A stretch of 64,000 bases of DNA from assembly GCF_007994985.1 (NCBI RefSeq), contig NZ_VOQF01000004.1:1-64000 (forward strand). The letters run 5' to 3'. Positions within the stretch are counted from its first letter, which is position 1. Every line of letters begins with the position of its first letter. The position numbers and the translations under genes are program-made. The notes under the pieces were generated by a model, which searched no databases, was not told the origin of the DNA, and was given only the letters and a program-made list of their open reading frames with translations. Below are positions 1-9,886 of this stretch, piece by piece. Source of the stretch: Metabacillus litoralis. Its GTDB lineage: Bacteria; Bacillota; Bacilli; Bacillales; Bacillaceae.

Positions 1-81
1 TCATTTTCAAGATCTTTTTTAATTAAATTTAAAAAATAGTTGTTCACTAGTCATCATCCTGTACATTTCTATTTATATTGC

Positions 82-208
82 TGCTGTTAAACATTGTGTT
101 GATTTCCGTTAAAGGCATTCACTTTTCCAAGAGCCTTCTTCCGCAGAAGTTTCATACACACTTCAATCAACAAAGTCGTAAAAATCAACATTAAGCTTTA
201 ACATAGCC
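82..208. repeat. Truncated copy of a GGCT-TGTTAA inverted-repeat element (family C)
   Basis: The ends match those of the fuller copy at 41275-41506: TGTTAAACATTG, GTTGATTTCCG and GGCATTC at the left, AATCAACATTAA and TTTAACATAGCC at the right. The GC-rich centre of the other copy is missing, so this is a shortened relative of about 127 bp. The two ends are imperfect inverted repeats. It is noncoding. Confidence 0.7.
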
Positions 209-489
209 GTTATAGTAGAAATAGTTAAAATTCAAAGTATATTTTAATAGTACCACAATGTCTTATGATGTGATATATCAATAAAATACCCACTTGATTA
301 ACTCTTTATGAATAAACTCTTTTCTGACATATTGTTGTCAATTGAGCTCATTTGTTTTTAAAACAGTTCTTTAAACGAAGAGAAAGTGATAAAAATAAGA
401 GAATTTGCCACTTAACTCTATAAACCACTGTTTTCCTTCAAATGACCAATAGTAATAGCCTTATGAATATATTATAAAGATATCCTATA
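209..489. other. Intergenic stretch without a recognised gene
   Basis: AT-rich sequence between the family C repeat and the ppk terminator. I see no open frame with a credible ribosome binding site. A segment at 310-340 loosely recalls the end of repeat family A, but the match is too weak to call. Confidence 0.5.
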
Positions 490-538
490 TAACAAAAAAG
501 ATAGAGCTAATAAAATAAGCGCTATCCCTTTTGTTATG
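490..538 (-). terminator. Intrinsic terminator downstream of ppk
   Basis: A long imperfect stem pairs ATAACAAAA..GATAG with CTATC..CTTTTGTTAT, placed about 20 bases after the ppk stop codon. The minus-strand reading ends in a T-rich tract. Confidence 0.6.
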
Positions 539-555
539 TAATATTTATTGTTTCT

Positions 556-2667
556 TTATTCCTCATCTTCCATCACTTGATAAGCTTTACTGAACAATAA
601 TAACTGACTATCTACAATTGGTTCATCTAGTTTACGTTCTACATAATGATAAATCCCGAACTCATCTTGTTCTCTAGCCTTCACATTATCAGCTAATGCA
701 CTATCTAAGATTGCATTAATACGCATCTTAATGTCTCCGTCATAAATTGGGAACAAAATCTCCACTCGTTTTTCCATATTTCTAGTCATCATATCCGCAG
801 ATGATAAAAATGTTTTACCTTCACCATTATGATGAAAAAAATAGATCCTGCTGTGTTCTAAGAATCTTCCGACAATACTTCTAACTCTAATATTTTCACT
901 AACTCCTTTGATACCAGGTCTTAAACAACATGTACCTCTAACGATTAAGTCTATTTTCACACCTGCATTTGATGCCTCATAAAGCTTTGTAATGACTACT
1001 TTATCAGTTAAAGAATTCATTTTTGATATAATTCTACCGTTACCGAATCTTTTATGAAAGTGAATTTCTTCTTCTATTAAATTTATAAAGTCTTTACGAA
1101 TATCAAAAGGTGCAACAGATAAATGATGAAAATCAGGTTTCTCAGTATAACCACTTAAATAATTAAAAAAGTTGGTAGCATCAATTCCAAACTTTCTTTT
1201 TGATGTAATTAGTCCCATGTCTGTATAAATTTTTGCTGTCTGATCATTATAATTGCCAGTGCCTAAGTGGACAAATCTCTCTATCCTGTTATTCTTTCTC
1301 CTAACAACGAGGGTTATTTTGCTGTGGGTTTTTAAGTACGTCATTCCATAAATAACATGGCATCCTGATTTCTCTAATTCTTTTGCCCATTGCACATTAT
1401 TTTCTTCGTCAAATCTAGCTTTTAACTCCACTAACACCGTTACTTGCTTACCTTTCTCAGCTGCACGTTTTAATGCTTCAATAACAGGTGAATCACCGCT
1501 AACCCGATATAATGTTTGTTTAATTGCTAATACATCTGGGTCTTCCGCAGCTTCAGTAACAAACTCAATAACAGGCTCGAACGACTCATAAGGATGATGA
1601 AGAAACACATCCTGCTCAGAAATCTTTTCGAAAATATCTTCATCTGAAGATATATCACGCGGTGGTTGTGGGATTAGGGTCTGGAAAACTAAATCCTCAC
1701 GAGTTTTGGCCATATTTTTATAAAACCCAAATAATATTGTAAGATCAATTGGGCCATCTATTTCGTAGACATCTTTTTCATGAACTTCTAATACTTCAGT
1801 CAAATAACGTAAAATATTTAAATCAAAGCGATCCTTCTGAATTTCAAGTCGAACCGCAGCTCCCCACTTTCGTTTCTTTAATTCCTTTTCAATCTCCTTT
1901 AATAAATCCCTGGCACCTTCTTCGTGAATCGTTAAATCTGCATTTCTAGTAATACGAAAGATTGAAACAGATACTACTTTATAGCCCTTAAATAATTTGT
2001 ATATAAAATGGCTAATAATTTCTTCTAATAAAATCAACTGAGTTTTTTCCTCAGCTGAGTGAAGGGGAACGAAACGGTCCAGCACTGCTGGCACTTGAAC
2101 TATAGCTGTTTTGTACCGATTTTCCTGGAATTCATCATTATCCTCAATCACGATAGCTAGATTTAAACTTTTATTTAAAAGCATTGGGAATGGACGGTAT
2201 GCATCAACTGCCATTGGAGTAAGAACAGGGAAAATATGCTCATCAAAGTAATCTTCCAAATTCCTTCTTTGTTCAGAAGTAACATCCGCCATTTGAACCA
2301 TTTCAATATCTTCTTCTTCTAATTTTGGAATAAGAACCTTGTTATAAGCCTCGTATTGTAGCTCAACAAGACTATGTGTTTTTTTTGCAATTTGGTTTAA
2401 TTGTTGCTTTGGAGTCATACCTGCTTTATTTTCTGGTTTATTAAACCCTGCTTTTACTTGATCTTTTAGCCCTGCTACACGAACCATAAAAAATTCATCT
2501 AAGTTAGAACTAAATATCGCTAAGAACTTTAGACGTTCTAATAAAGGATTTTTCTCATCAAGAGATTCTTCTAATACACGTTCATTAAAAGCCAACCAGC
2601 TAAGTTCTCTATTGTTATAATAAAGTGGACTTTGAAGTTTTATCATATTTTTATCTAATGTATTCAT
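556..2667 (-). CDS. ppk: Polyphosphate kinase 1
   Basis: A 703-residue PPK1, the usual length for the family. It reversibly transfers the terminal phosphate of ATP to inorganic polyphosphate. In order it shows the N-terminal helical domain (PLYYNNRELSWLAFNERVLEE), the head domain, and two phospholipase-D-like C-terminal domains. The histidine that carries the phosphoenzyme in the family is in KTHSK (about residue 448), and the second conserved histidine is in LEHSRIY (about 605). I place the start at the ATG preceded by AAGGGGTGGAG. The open frame runs 37 codons further upstream, but that part looks noncoding and has no ribosome binding site. An exopolyphosphatase gene lies directly upstream on the same strand, so synthesis and breakdown of polyphosphate are encoded together. 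Confidence 0.96.
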   Translation of the reverse strand: MNTLDKNMIKLQSPLYYNNRELSWLAFNERVLEESLDEKNPLLERLKFLAIFSSNLDEFFMVRVAGLKDQVKAGFNKPENKAGMTPKQQLNQIAKKTHSLVELQYEAYNKVLIPKLEEEDIEMVQMADVTSEQRRNLEDYFDEHIFPVLTPMAVDAYRPFPMLLNKSLNLAIVIEDNDEFQENRYKTAIVQVPAVLDRFVPLHSAEEKTQLILLEEIISHFIYKLFKGYKVVSVSIFRITRNADLTIHEEGARDLLKEIEKELKKRKWGAAVRLEIQKDRFDLNILRYLTEVLEVHEKDVYEIDGPIDLTILFGFYKNMAKTREDLVFQTLIPQPPRDISSDEDIFEKISEQDVFLHHPYESFEPVIEFVTEAAEDPDVLAIKQTLYRVSGDSPVIEALKRAAEKGKQVTVLVELKARFDEENNVQWAKELEKSGCHVIYGMTYLKTHSKITLVVRRKNNRIERFVHLGTGNYNDQTAKIYTDMGLITSKRKFGIDATNFFNYLSGYTEKPDFHHLSVAPFDIRKDFINLIEEEIHFHKRFGNGRIISKMNSLTDKVVITKLYEASNAGVKIDLIVRGTCCLRPGIKGVSENIRVRSIVGRFLEHSRIYFFHHNGEGKTFLSSADMMTRNMEKRVEILFPIYDGDIKMRINAILDSALADNVKAREQDEFGIYHYVERKLDEPIVDSQLLLFSKAYQVMEDEE

Positions 2668-2922
2668 TTCTACTCCACCCCTTATTTCGACATTTATATA
2701 CAATTCCATGATAGCATTAAGATAACAATTCAATTGTAAATTATATGTAAAATTTTTGTATTTTTTTCGTAAATACAATAATTTAATTCACACAAAATAA
2801 AATTGAGCTTTGTATTATGATAAACCATTGGGGAAAGGTAATTAACTAGAGTGAAGACGATAATAAATGGCGTAATTCATATAGTAAAAGACTTTTTTTC
2901 GTAAACCTACAGTCCTATTTCT

Positions 2923-4452
2923 CTATTCATTTTGAAAGTGAACAAGTATAGATTTTTTCAATAATTTCTCTAGATGCTTTTTCTGTTTTTCAACTTGATA
3001 TTGTTCAGGTTTCCAATCTTTATAACAAGTAATATCAAATATAAGCTCATCTTTTTCATTTTTGATACTAATATTTTTAATAATATTTCTTCTCGTTGCA
3101 TTTAAGCTATTGGCTAATTTCACAATTGCTCCCAACAGTCTATATTTTGCTAACTCATCTTTGGTGAACCAATCTATATATGGATTTACATATCTTTTAA
3201 AACCCGCTTTACTTGTATATGAAGCAATTAGAGCTATAATAAGTCGATCTTTATGTAATAAACCATCAATCGTACGGTTGGCTAATAAATAAAATGTATG
3301 TTGGCTACTTGCTTCAGTATCGATATAAGAGCCGACATTATAAACAAAAGCAGCACGTTTAAGTAAAAATGAATCTTCTCGATTAATTGATGCAAGTCCA
3401 ATTTCATTTAATAATTGTGATATATTCAAAGCACAATTTGACACATGAAAAACATGGTTTAAGTCAATTGTATAATCTGTTGCTAATTCATAGAAACTTT
3501 CTTCTATTACATTAGGAAAAATTGATATTCCGATGTCTTTAGTTAATTCTTCAAAGAAGACACCATCTCTCAATCCTTTCCTACTTAATGCAAATTGGTC
3601 AGTATTCACAATGTTCATTATATTTTTAAATACCTCGATCGCAGGTATAATGATATCCGCCCTGTCTTTTGATAACCCTTCTACTCTTTGCAATTCAGAA
3701 AATGATAATGTATGTAAGTACTGATCCACATCAGATATATCCTGATAACTCATCATATACTGATGTACTCCTGCAATTGGATATCCTATATATTCTTGGT
3801 GAATTTGAACAAGATTTCGCGCACTTCCTCCGATTGCAATAATAGGCATTTTTTTATCTTGCAGCCAATCGAGAGTTTGGAATTGTTTTAAAAGAAATGC
3901 TTTTAATTCCTCTAATTCCTCATCTGTTGGAATATCACCACGAATAAACTGTTTTTTCAAAGATAGTGCTCCGAATGGAAAACTATGATACTTCAAAAGC
4001 TCCCGCTTTGCAAAATAAGTTACTTCAGTACTTCCCCCACCGATATCTATCGTAATGCCGCTATCAAATGGAGTTGTATTCACAACAGCTAAATAACCAA
4101 AATATGCTTCCTCATACTCTGATAAAACCCGAATTATTAATCCAGATTCTTTTTTTACCTTTTCAACAATTTCATCCATATTTTTAGCTTGGCGAACTGT
4201 TGCAGTTGCTACACACTTTACATCTTCCAAATTATGATGTTTTGTTACTTCGCTGAAGCTTTGCAATGTTTCAATTAATATTTCGATCCCTTTGCCTGAT
4301 AGTATTTCATCATCTAATAGGTAATTACGGAGGCGTGCAACCACTTTTACATTTTCTATTTCTTTTAATCGCCCACTATTTTCTCGTAAATAAATGACTA
4401 GTCTCATCGTATTTGAGCCAATATCAATGATTGCATATTTTTCTTGATTCAC
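2923..4452 (-). CDS. ppx: Exopolyphosphatase (Ppx/GppA family)
   Basis: Ppx/GppA phosphatase of about 509 residues, which removes terminal phosphates from polyphosphate. The N-terminal ASKHA fold shows the phosphate-binding loops DIGSNTMRL and IDIGGGSTEVT and the CVATATVRQA segment. The C-terminal third is an HD-like helical domain, as in two-domain Ppx enzymes. The GTG at 4452 lies 8 bases after AAGGG and gives a start like that of other family members; a GTG at 4461 is possible but sits almost on the ribosome binding site. The gene lies 255 bp upstream of ppk and is probably regulated with it. A pppGpp phosphatase role cannot be excluded from sequence. Confidence 0.92.
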   Translation of the reverse strand: MNQEKYAIIDIGSNTMRLVIYLRENSGRLKEIENVKVVARLRNYLLDDEILSGKGIEILIETLQSFSEVTKHHNLEDVKCVATATVRQAKNMDEIVEKVKKESGLIIRVLSEYEEAYFGYLAVVNTTPFDSGITIDIGGGSTEVTYFAKRELLKYHSFPFGALSLKKQFIRGDIPTDEELEELKAFLLKQFQTLDWLQDKKMPIIAIGGSARNLVQIHQEYIGYPIAGVHQYMMSYQDISDVDQYLHTLSFSELQRVEGLSKDRADIIIPAIEVFKNIMNIVNTDQFALSRKGLRDGVFFEELTKDIGISIFPNVIEESFYELATDYTIDLNHVFHVSNCALNISQLLNEIGLASINREDSFLLKRAAFVYNVGSYIDTEASSQHTFYLLANRTIDGLLHKDRLIIALIASYTSKAGFKRYVNPYIDWFTKDELAKYRLLGAIVKLANSLNATRRNIIKNISIKNEKDELIFDITCYKDWKPEQYQVEKQKKHLEKLLKKSILVHFQNE

Positions 4453-4461
4453 ATCCAACAC

Positions 4462-4790
4462 CCTTACCTATTTAATGGAATTTTTATATATTTTAAGTGC
4501 TGTACTCAAACATTTATTGCTTCTGTAATATTATATTTTACGGCTCTGTTACATCACATAAATAAACCTTAATAAAAAATCTTTTTTATCCTTTTAGACA
4601 TTTCAATTTTCATATTTAAGTTTTTTTAAGTCTCATAGTATAGTCGCTTTATAAGCCTTAAAACAATTGTTTTTCACTGAGTAAAAATAAACTTTCATCA
4701 AATAAATTATAACATATTAAAAGAATTGGTATATTCAGTATTTCCTGAAATATTCTATACAAAACAATATCCACAACTAATAATTACCTT
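4462..4790. other. Divergent intergenic region between ppx and the L,D-transpeptidase gene
   Basis: About 330 AT-rich bases that must hold the promoters of both divergent genes. A small palindrome, TATTTCctGAAATA, at about 4739-4752 lies just ahead of the transpeptidase gene and could be an operator. I see nothing else that can be named. Confidence 0.4.
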
Positions 4791-4802
4791 GAGGTGAGTG
4801 CC

Positions 4803-5297
4803 ATGATTCATATTGTTAAATCTAATGAAACGTTAACTTCAATTGCATTGGACTACCGAACTTCAATAACAAATCTACTTGCTGCTAACAATATCACTAA
4901 TCCAAACAAAATCTACATAGGACAAGAAATTTTCATTCCTACTATCCCTGATCCAAACACTATTCCGTTTATAATTTCCATATCATTAACACAAAAGCGT
5001 TTAACACTTCTATCGGAAGGACAAGTTAGTAAGGTCTATCCTATTGCTGTTGGAAACATAGCTACGTCTACTCCAACTGGGGAATATGTTATTGTAAATC
5101 GCCAGCCAAATCCAGGGGGTGTCTTTGGAGCAATGTGGTTGAGTTTATCTAAAGTCCATTACGGGATACACGGTACAAACAACCCAAATTCTATTGGTAA
5201 AGCTGTTTCTCTGGGTTGCATTCGAATGCACAACAAAGATGTACTAGAGCTCTCATCAATTGTACCAAATGGAACAAAAGTAATAATTTCACCTTAA
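4803..5297 (+). CDS. LysM-L,D-transpeptidase (YkuD family)
   Basis: A 164-residue wall enzyme that makes 3-3 cross-links in peptidoglycan. It has one N-terminal LysM module ([16 protein letters not shown] to IGQEIFIP, residues 2-47) followed by a YkuD catalytic domain. The active site is visible as HYGIHGTNN (His about 123) and SLGCIRMHN (Cys about 139). There is no signal peptide, as in B. subtilis YkuD, a spore-associated enzyme. GAGGTGAG fits the ATG at 4803 better than the in-frame GTG nine bases earlier. The ykuC-like gene follows, as in B. subtilis. Confidence 0.92.
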   Translation: MIHIVKSNETLTSIALDYRTSITNLLAANNITNPNKIYIGQEIFIPTIPDPNTIPFIISISLTQKRLTLLSEGQVSKVYPIAVGNIATSTPTGEYVIVNRQPNPGGVFGAMWLSLSKVHYGIHGTNNPNSIGKAVSLGCIRMHNKDVLELSSIVPNGTKVIISP

Positions 5298-5395
5298 GAA
5301 TTTATTAAGTTTTCTTTAATTTCATATTCAAACGCAAATGATTCCCTTATAATGACAATTAAAGCAATGGACGAAGCAATCTAAGGAGCGTATTC

Positions 5396-6697
5396 ATGAA
5401 AATATTTCGCAATCCAAATTTTGTTAAACTATTTTATGCAGCACTTTTTTCTCAGATGGGAACAACAATAGGAAACATGGCTTTTGCCTTTTATTTATTA
5501 GATCACTTTAGTCATCAGCCTTCTTATGCAACACTAGCTGAACTTATGTATTCTTTACCAACAATACTTGTCTTTTTTATTGTTGGTGTTGTGGCAGATC
5601 GATTTGATCGTAAAAAAGTTGCGGAGAACTGTGATTGGATACGTGCAATTTTAACTGTGGTTTTATTTGGCGCACTATTTACAGGTTCAATTCCTTTTAT
5701 ATTTTTTGTCTTATTCTTACGTAGTGCAGTAACTAAATTCTTCTTCCCAGCAGAAAACAGCCTTGTCCAAGGTATTCTTAGCAAAGAACAATATGCACAA
5801 GCAGCTGGGCTTAATCAAATGCTTTTTAGTATATTTATGGTATTTGGAGTAGGTATAGGAGCAGCTATTTATAAAACAGTAGGAATTCATGGTGCTATCA
5901 TTGTGGATTTTATTAGCTTTGTTATTTCAGCTTTATTAATTAGATCGTGTCACATCCCTTTTGCTGCTAGACTTCCAAATGGTAAAGTTAAATGGAAAGA
6001 TTTAAGTATAAAATCATCTGTTAGTGATTTTCAAGAGGGAATTAATTATATAATTAAAAATAAGTTATTAGCTTCTTTAATATTTGGTTTTTTTATTTTT
6101 GGCTTGTTCAATGGAGCTTTTGCAATTTTACCAATGTTCACTATGAAATATGAAATGTCACCTGATAATTATGAATGGTATGCTTCTATATTTGCCATTT
6201 CACTTGGACTCGGGCTTTTAACAGGAAGTGGTATTGGTACACTTATTTCGTCAAAATTCAAACCACATCAACTTATGGTTATTCCTATCTTTGTAACCGG
6301 ATTACTGATATTTCTATTAGGATTTACTGATAAAGTTTCAATTTTTCTTGGCATTGTCTTCATAATTGGTACATGTTTAGGCCCCATTAATATTGCAATA
6401 GGTGGCTGGATGCCTAAAATTGTTCATCCAAAGTTAATGGGAAGAGTTAGCGGATGGATAGATCCACTTATGATGCTAGCACAGTCTATGACCCTAGGTA
6501 TCATTGCTGTGATTTTCCCAAAAGTAATTGAAACCATTGATTATCTTTACTACGGAATAGCAATTATTATTCTCTTTGTCGCACTTTTTTACGCACTAAC
6601 TTTACCTAAGCTTAGTCGAGCCCTAGAAGAAAAAGAAAGAAATCTAGATAGAAAACCAAAAACAAAAAATACAAAACCTAATATACGTACAATTTAA
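5396..6697 (+). CDS. MFS transporter, YkuC-like
   Basis: A 433-residue major facilitator superfamily permease with about twelve hydrophobic segments. The motif A loop after TM2 reads GVVADRFDRKK. The protein resembles the macrolide/enterobactin exporter branch (EntS/MefA type), so drug or metabolite efflux by proton antiport is likely, but no substrate can be assigned. The C-terminus is a charged tail rich in lysine and glutamate. AAGGAGCG precedes the ATG. It sits next to the YkuD-like and YkyB genes, which supports orthology with ykuC. Confidence 0.85.
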   Translation: MKIFRNPNFVKLFYAALFSQMGTTIGNMAFAFYLLDHFSHQPSYATLAELMYSLPTILVFFIVGVVADRFDRKKVAENCDWIRAILTVVLFGALFTGSIPFIFFVLFLRSAVTKFFFPAENSLVQGILSKEQYAQAAGLNQMLFSIFMVFGVGIGAAIYKTVGIHGAIIVDFISFVISALLIRSCHIPFAARLPNGKVKWKDLSIKSSVSDFQEGINYIIKNKLLASLIFGFFIFGLFNGAFAILPMFTMKYEMSPDNYEWYASIFAISLGLGLLTGSGIGTLISSKFKPHQLMVIPIFVTGLLIFLLGFTDKVSIFLGIVFIIGTCLGPINIAIGGWMPKIVHPKLMGRVSGWIDPLMMLAQSMTLGIIAVIFPKVIETIDYLYYGIAIIILFVALFYALTLPKLSRALEEKERNLDRKPKTKNTKPNIRTI

Positions 6698-6715
6698 TGT
6701 TCAGATCTCAATCAA

Positions 6716-6760
6716 AAAAGTGTGTGTTTTCTCTACATATTAGAGAAACACACACTTTTA
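6716..6760 (+). terminator. Intrinsic terminator after the MFS gene
   Basis: Strong stem in which AAAAGTGTGTGTTTTCTCTA pairs with TAGAGAAACACACACTTTTA across a 5-base loop, flanked by A and T runs. It starts 19 bases after the stop codon. Confidence 0.85.
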
Positions 6761-6844
6761 TTATTGTAGTTTTCTTAAGTATTTTGTTAATACACCGATA
6801 TAATGAAAGAATTATCATTTTAAATTTAGTAAGGTTGTGAACAA

Positions 6845-8374
6845 ATGGACCAACAAACATATAAGCAATTTATTATCGTCCTTTTGAGAAACTATATATT
6901 CGGATCCTTTATAGCAGTGTTTGGAATTGGTGCTTTGTTTATGTTTACAACGTTAAACATTAATTTCAAAGAATCCTTTGTTCTATTTATGATTCTTATG
7001 ATTTCTCTCATTATCATGTTAATACTTGAGAGTATTGTATTTTCCAAACATATATACCCAATTAAGAAGGTTTTTCTAGAACAAAATTATTCATTAGAAG
7101 ATTTAAAAGTTGCTTATCGTCAGACACACCGGTTACCTATTTTAACCGTTTATCGAATTTTTGGACCTCATTTGTTTGGTCTCTCTTTTCCAGCAATGCT
7201 TATCAGCTATATATGTATAAAGATGAATATAATTCAATTACCGCTTTACTACATAGGCATCGCTTTTGGAGCTTCAGTTTTAGTTGCCGGTATGCATAGT
7301 ATCATTGAATTTTACTTAGCTACTAAAGCCTTAAAACCGGTCTTAATTACAATTCGTGAAAAAACATTAACACAGTATAAATTTGACTTTTCACACCATT
7401 CACATTTATACATTTCAATACAAAGCAAAGTCTTGTACAGTGCCATTTTCATTGGTGTTTTTCCTATATTACTATTTAGCTTGGCAACTCATGCTCGTTT
7501 TGCGGAAGCATCCATTCCACTTCTAACAGAATATTGGAGTTGGGCAATAATTGTTATTATCGTATCAATTCTTTTTGCCTTTTATGGTGCATATTTACTT
7601 TTTAATAATATATCTGAACCTATTCAAATACTTGAAGGTGGGATGCGTCAAATCCAGCTTGGTAAACTTGTATATCAAAACGATGTTTATTCTGATGAAT
7701 TTTCAAAACTCATTTCTGGTTACAACCAAATGGTTAGTGGACTTATAAGAAGAGATTCGGTTAATAAACAACTATTAGACAGTCTCTTTACAACATTGGC
7801 ATTAGCCTTAGATGCCAGAGATGCCTACACAGCTGGCCACTCTGTGAGAGTCGCTCAATACTCAGTACTCATTGGTGAACAAGCAAAGTTAGATAATGAA
7901 ACTCTCGATTTATTACGTAAATCTGCTTTACTACATGATATTGGTAAAATAGGAATAAGAGATAGTATATTACTCAAAGACGGTAGGCTAACAGAAGAAG
8001 AGTTTACTGAAATTAAAACACATCCAGTTATTGGAGCAACTATACTCTCACAAGTTCAACCAAAAGAAGAGATGGAATCATTAATACCAGGTGTAAAATA
8101 CCATCATGAAAGATTTGACGGGCTTGGTTATCCTGAAGGATTAAAAGGAGATAGCATACCTTTATTCGGTAGAATTATGGCGGTTGCAGATGCCTATGAT
8201 GCTATGACATCTGATCGTCCCTATCGGAAAGGAATGCCTTACCAAAAGGCTTTATCTATTATTGAAGAAGGAAAAGGGACACAGTGGGACCCGTATTTCG
8301 CACAACTTTTCATTAATTATATGAAGAAAAATGTAGAAGATACAAATGAAGATCGTGACAAACAAAGTGTATAA
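6845..8374 (+). CDS. Membrane HD-GYP domain cyclic-di-GMP phosphodiesterase
   Basis: A 509-residue protein with about six N-terminal membrane segments (residues 10-250), a HAMP-like linker (255-305) and a C-terminal HD-GYP domain. Catalytic features are present: GHSVRVAQYS, LLHDIGKIG (His364, Asp365), HHERFDGLGYP (GYP 428-430) and AVADAYDAMTSDRPY. The family hydrolyses cyclic di-GMP to pGpG or GMP using a metal pair. The membrane part probably senses an unknown signal. GTAAGG lies ahead of the ATG. The gene is an insertion between the ykuC and ykyB equivalents relative to B. subtilis. Confidence 0.92.
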   Translation: MDQQTYKQFIIVLLRNYIFGSFIAVFGIGALFMFTTLNINFKESFVLFMILMISLIIMLILESIVFSKHIYPIKKVFLEQNYSLEDLKVAYRQTHRLPILTVYRIFGPHLFGLSFPAMLISYICIKMNIIQLPLYYIGIAFGASVLVAGMHSIIEFYLATKALKPVLITIREKTLTQYKFDFSHHSHLYISIQSKVLYSAIFIGVFPILLFSLATHARFAEASIPLLTEYWSWAIIVIIVSILFAFYGAYLLFNNISEPIQILEGGMRQIQLGKLVYQNDVYSDEFSKLISGYNQMVSGLIRRDSVNKQLLDSLFTTLALALDARDAYTAGHSVRVAQYSVLIGEQAKLDNETLDLLRKSALLHDIGKIGIRDSILLKDGRLTEEEFTEIKTHPVIGATILSQVQPKEEMESLIPGVKYHHERFDGLGYPEGLKGDSIPLFGRIMAVADAYDAMTSDRPYRKGMPYQKALSIIEEGKGTQWDPYFAQLFINYMKKNVEDTNEDRDKQSV

Positions 8375-8412
8375 ATTATATGTTACTTGAATGAAAACAG
8401 ATGAATCTGACT

Positions 8413-8492
8413 GCTGGGGGTGGTTTAAAGAATCCCCCCTGCGAGGTTAGAATCTGGAATGTTTTAATATTCTCTGATAAGAATATTAAAAC
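8413..8492. other. Two hairpins downstream of the HD-GYP gene
   Basis: A GGGGG/CCCCC hairpin at about 8416-8439 is followed by a perfect 12-bp inverted repeat, GTTTTAATATTC (8461-8472) with GAATATTAAAAC (8481-8492), separated by 8 bases. Neither is followed by a long T run. They could end HD-GYP transcription or be a protein-binding palindrome ahead of ykyB. Confidence 0.45.
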
Positions 8493-8643
8493 AGTTAAAA
8501 ACAGACATCAAAAAATAGGGATTACTTGATTTTAAAGAATTTTCGAAATAAAAAAATCATTAAAGCTTGCATTTTATTATTCACTAAGTATAATTTAAAT
8601 AAGAATGACTTAAACTTAAAGTGTACAATAAAGGAGAGAAACG

Positions 8644-9123
8644 ATGGACGACCATAAACGACTCGATCCTACCAAACAATCAACAACAGAAAACCTCGCT
8701 CGTGCTATTTACGTAGTTAACCGTCATGCAAAAACTGCACCTAATCCCAAATTTCTATATTTATTAAAAAAGAATGCATTAATTAAACTTCTACAAGAGG
8801 GAAGGGCGCAAAAAAAAGGTCTACATTTTTCAAATAATCCAAAATTTAGTCAACAACAATCTGATGTATTAGTTTCCGCTGGAGAGTATTACTTTCACAT
8901 GCCTCCTACAAAGGATGACTTCGATAAACTTCCACATTTAGGAACATTAAATCAAACATACCGTAACCCTAAAGCGAATATGTCTTTAACAAAAGCAAAA
9001 ATCCTATTACAAAATTATGTTGATATAAAAGAAGATCAAAGCACACCTCAAACTATTCATTCTAACAAATCCCGTACATACCAAAAGCCGGTATTCAAAA
9101 GATTAGGTGAAAGCTACAGATAG
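8644..9123 (+). CDS. ykyB: YkyB-like conserved protein
   Basis: A 159-residue protein I recognise as the YkyB family of Bacillus. Hallmarks are ENLARAIYVVNRHAKTA near the N-terminus, LHFSNNPKFSQQQSDVLVSAG, YYFHMPPTKDDFDKLPHLGTLN, and the C-terminal PVFKRLGES. No function is established that I know of. There is no signal peptide or membrane segment, so it should be cytoplasmic. The start has AAGGAGAG upstream. The gene keeps its B. subtilis neighbours (cheV on one side, ykuC/ykuD on the other), although an HD protein and an HD-GYP gene have been inserted. Confidence 0.93.
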   Translation: MDDHKRLDPTKQSTTENLARAIYVVNRHAKTAPNPKFLYLLKKNALIKLLQEGRAQKKGLHFSNNPKFSQQQSDVLVSAGEYYFHMPPTKDDFDKLPHLGTLNQTYRNPKANMSLTKAKILLQNYVDIKEDQSTPQTIHSNKSRTYQKPVFKRLGESYR

Positions 9124-9144
9124 ATAGTTATTTATACCTCAATA

Positions 9145-9188
9145 ACATATAAAAACGACAAAGAATTTTCTTCGTCGTTTTTATATGT
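9145..9188. terminator. Bidirectional terminator between ykyB and the HD gene
   Basis: Perfect 15-bp stem of ACATATAAAAACGAC and GTCGTTTTTATATGT with a 14-base loop. It lies between two convergent genes and has A/T runs on both sides, so it can end transcription from either direction. Confidence 0.85.
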
Positions 9189-9745
9189 TACTTAGCGTAG
9201 TGACCAAATAAGTCTTCTACATTCTTTTTAAGTGTATTGAAAAATTCAGGTACTTGATCTTTTGGTACCCCATAGAATATCGAATTAACTATTTCGTTAT
9301 AATACCACAATTGCTGATTATGACCTCTATTAAAGTGTTTCCATACCTTTTCACCATATCGTTGATAATATATGAGTAAGTCTTCACTATTGTCTAGTTT
9401 GTCTGCAGCTATAAGAGCTTTCGATTCTAAGCTGAGTGTTTTTGCCTTATTAATTGTTTCTTGTTTTCTCTCTTCCCAGCTTAAATTCTTATTTTCAGTG
9501 TTATCTAAAACATACTGCAAAACATCTTTTCCAAAGAGTTGTAGTATTTCTTGTTCAGTTACATTTGTATCCTCAATTACATCATGAAGATACCCTGCAA
9601 TGACAACTTCCCTAGAAAATCCTGCTTTTTTAAGAGTATTTGCTACAGAATCAACATGTACATAGTATGGTTCTGAGCTAATTTTACGAACTTGATCAGC
9701 GTGTGCAATTTTTGCGAAATTTCTTGCATACTCTAAAAGATCCAT
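9188..9745 (-). CDS. Small HD-domain protein, probable (p)ppGpp hydrolase (MESH1/RelA-SpoT hydrolase type)
   Basis: A 185-residue stand-alone HD hydrolase. The order of motifs follows the hydrolase half of RelA/SpoT proteins: AHADQVRK, YYVHVDSVA, GYLHDVIEDT (His54, Asp55, Glu58, Asp59) and ALIAADKLDN (Asp115). The HDxxED signature is the one used for manganese-dependent removal of the 3' pyrophosphate of (p)ppGpp. The synthetase, TGS and ACT domains of full RelA are absent. I infer alarmone hydrolysis; another phosphorylated nucleotide is possible. The gene is convergent with ykyB and single. Confidence 0.8.
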   Translation of the reverse strand: MDLLEYARNFAKIAHADQVRKISSEPYYVHVDSVANTLKKAGFSREVVIAGYLHDVIEDTNVTEQEILQLFGKDVLQYVLDNTENKNLSWEERKQETINKAKTLSLESKALIAADKLDNSEDLLIYYQRYGEKVWKHFNRGHNQQLWYYNEIVNSIFYGVPKDQVPEFFNTLKKNVEDLFGHYAK

Positions 9746-9838
9746 AAAACCTCCTATTAGTTGAAAAATATATAAAACCTTAAATCAGAAGCCACACATA
9801 TCATCTACTACTTCTCCTAAACGAGCTCTTCAAACTAA

Positions 9839-9877
9839 AAAAGGTTGCATGCCTAAAAATAGTCCAAACAACCTTTT
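9839..9877 (-). terminator. Intrinsic terminator of cheV
   Basis: AAAAGGTTG (read on the minus strand) pairs with CAACCTTTT, followed by a T run in that direction, just after the cheV stop codon. Confidence 0.75.
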
Positions 9878-9886
9878 AAGTATAAT

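Noticed and set aside
305-380. Degenerate third copy of repeat family A
   Set aside because: Only about 20 bases near 312-338 resemble one end. The centre and the opposite end do not match.
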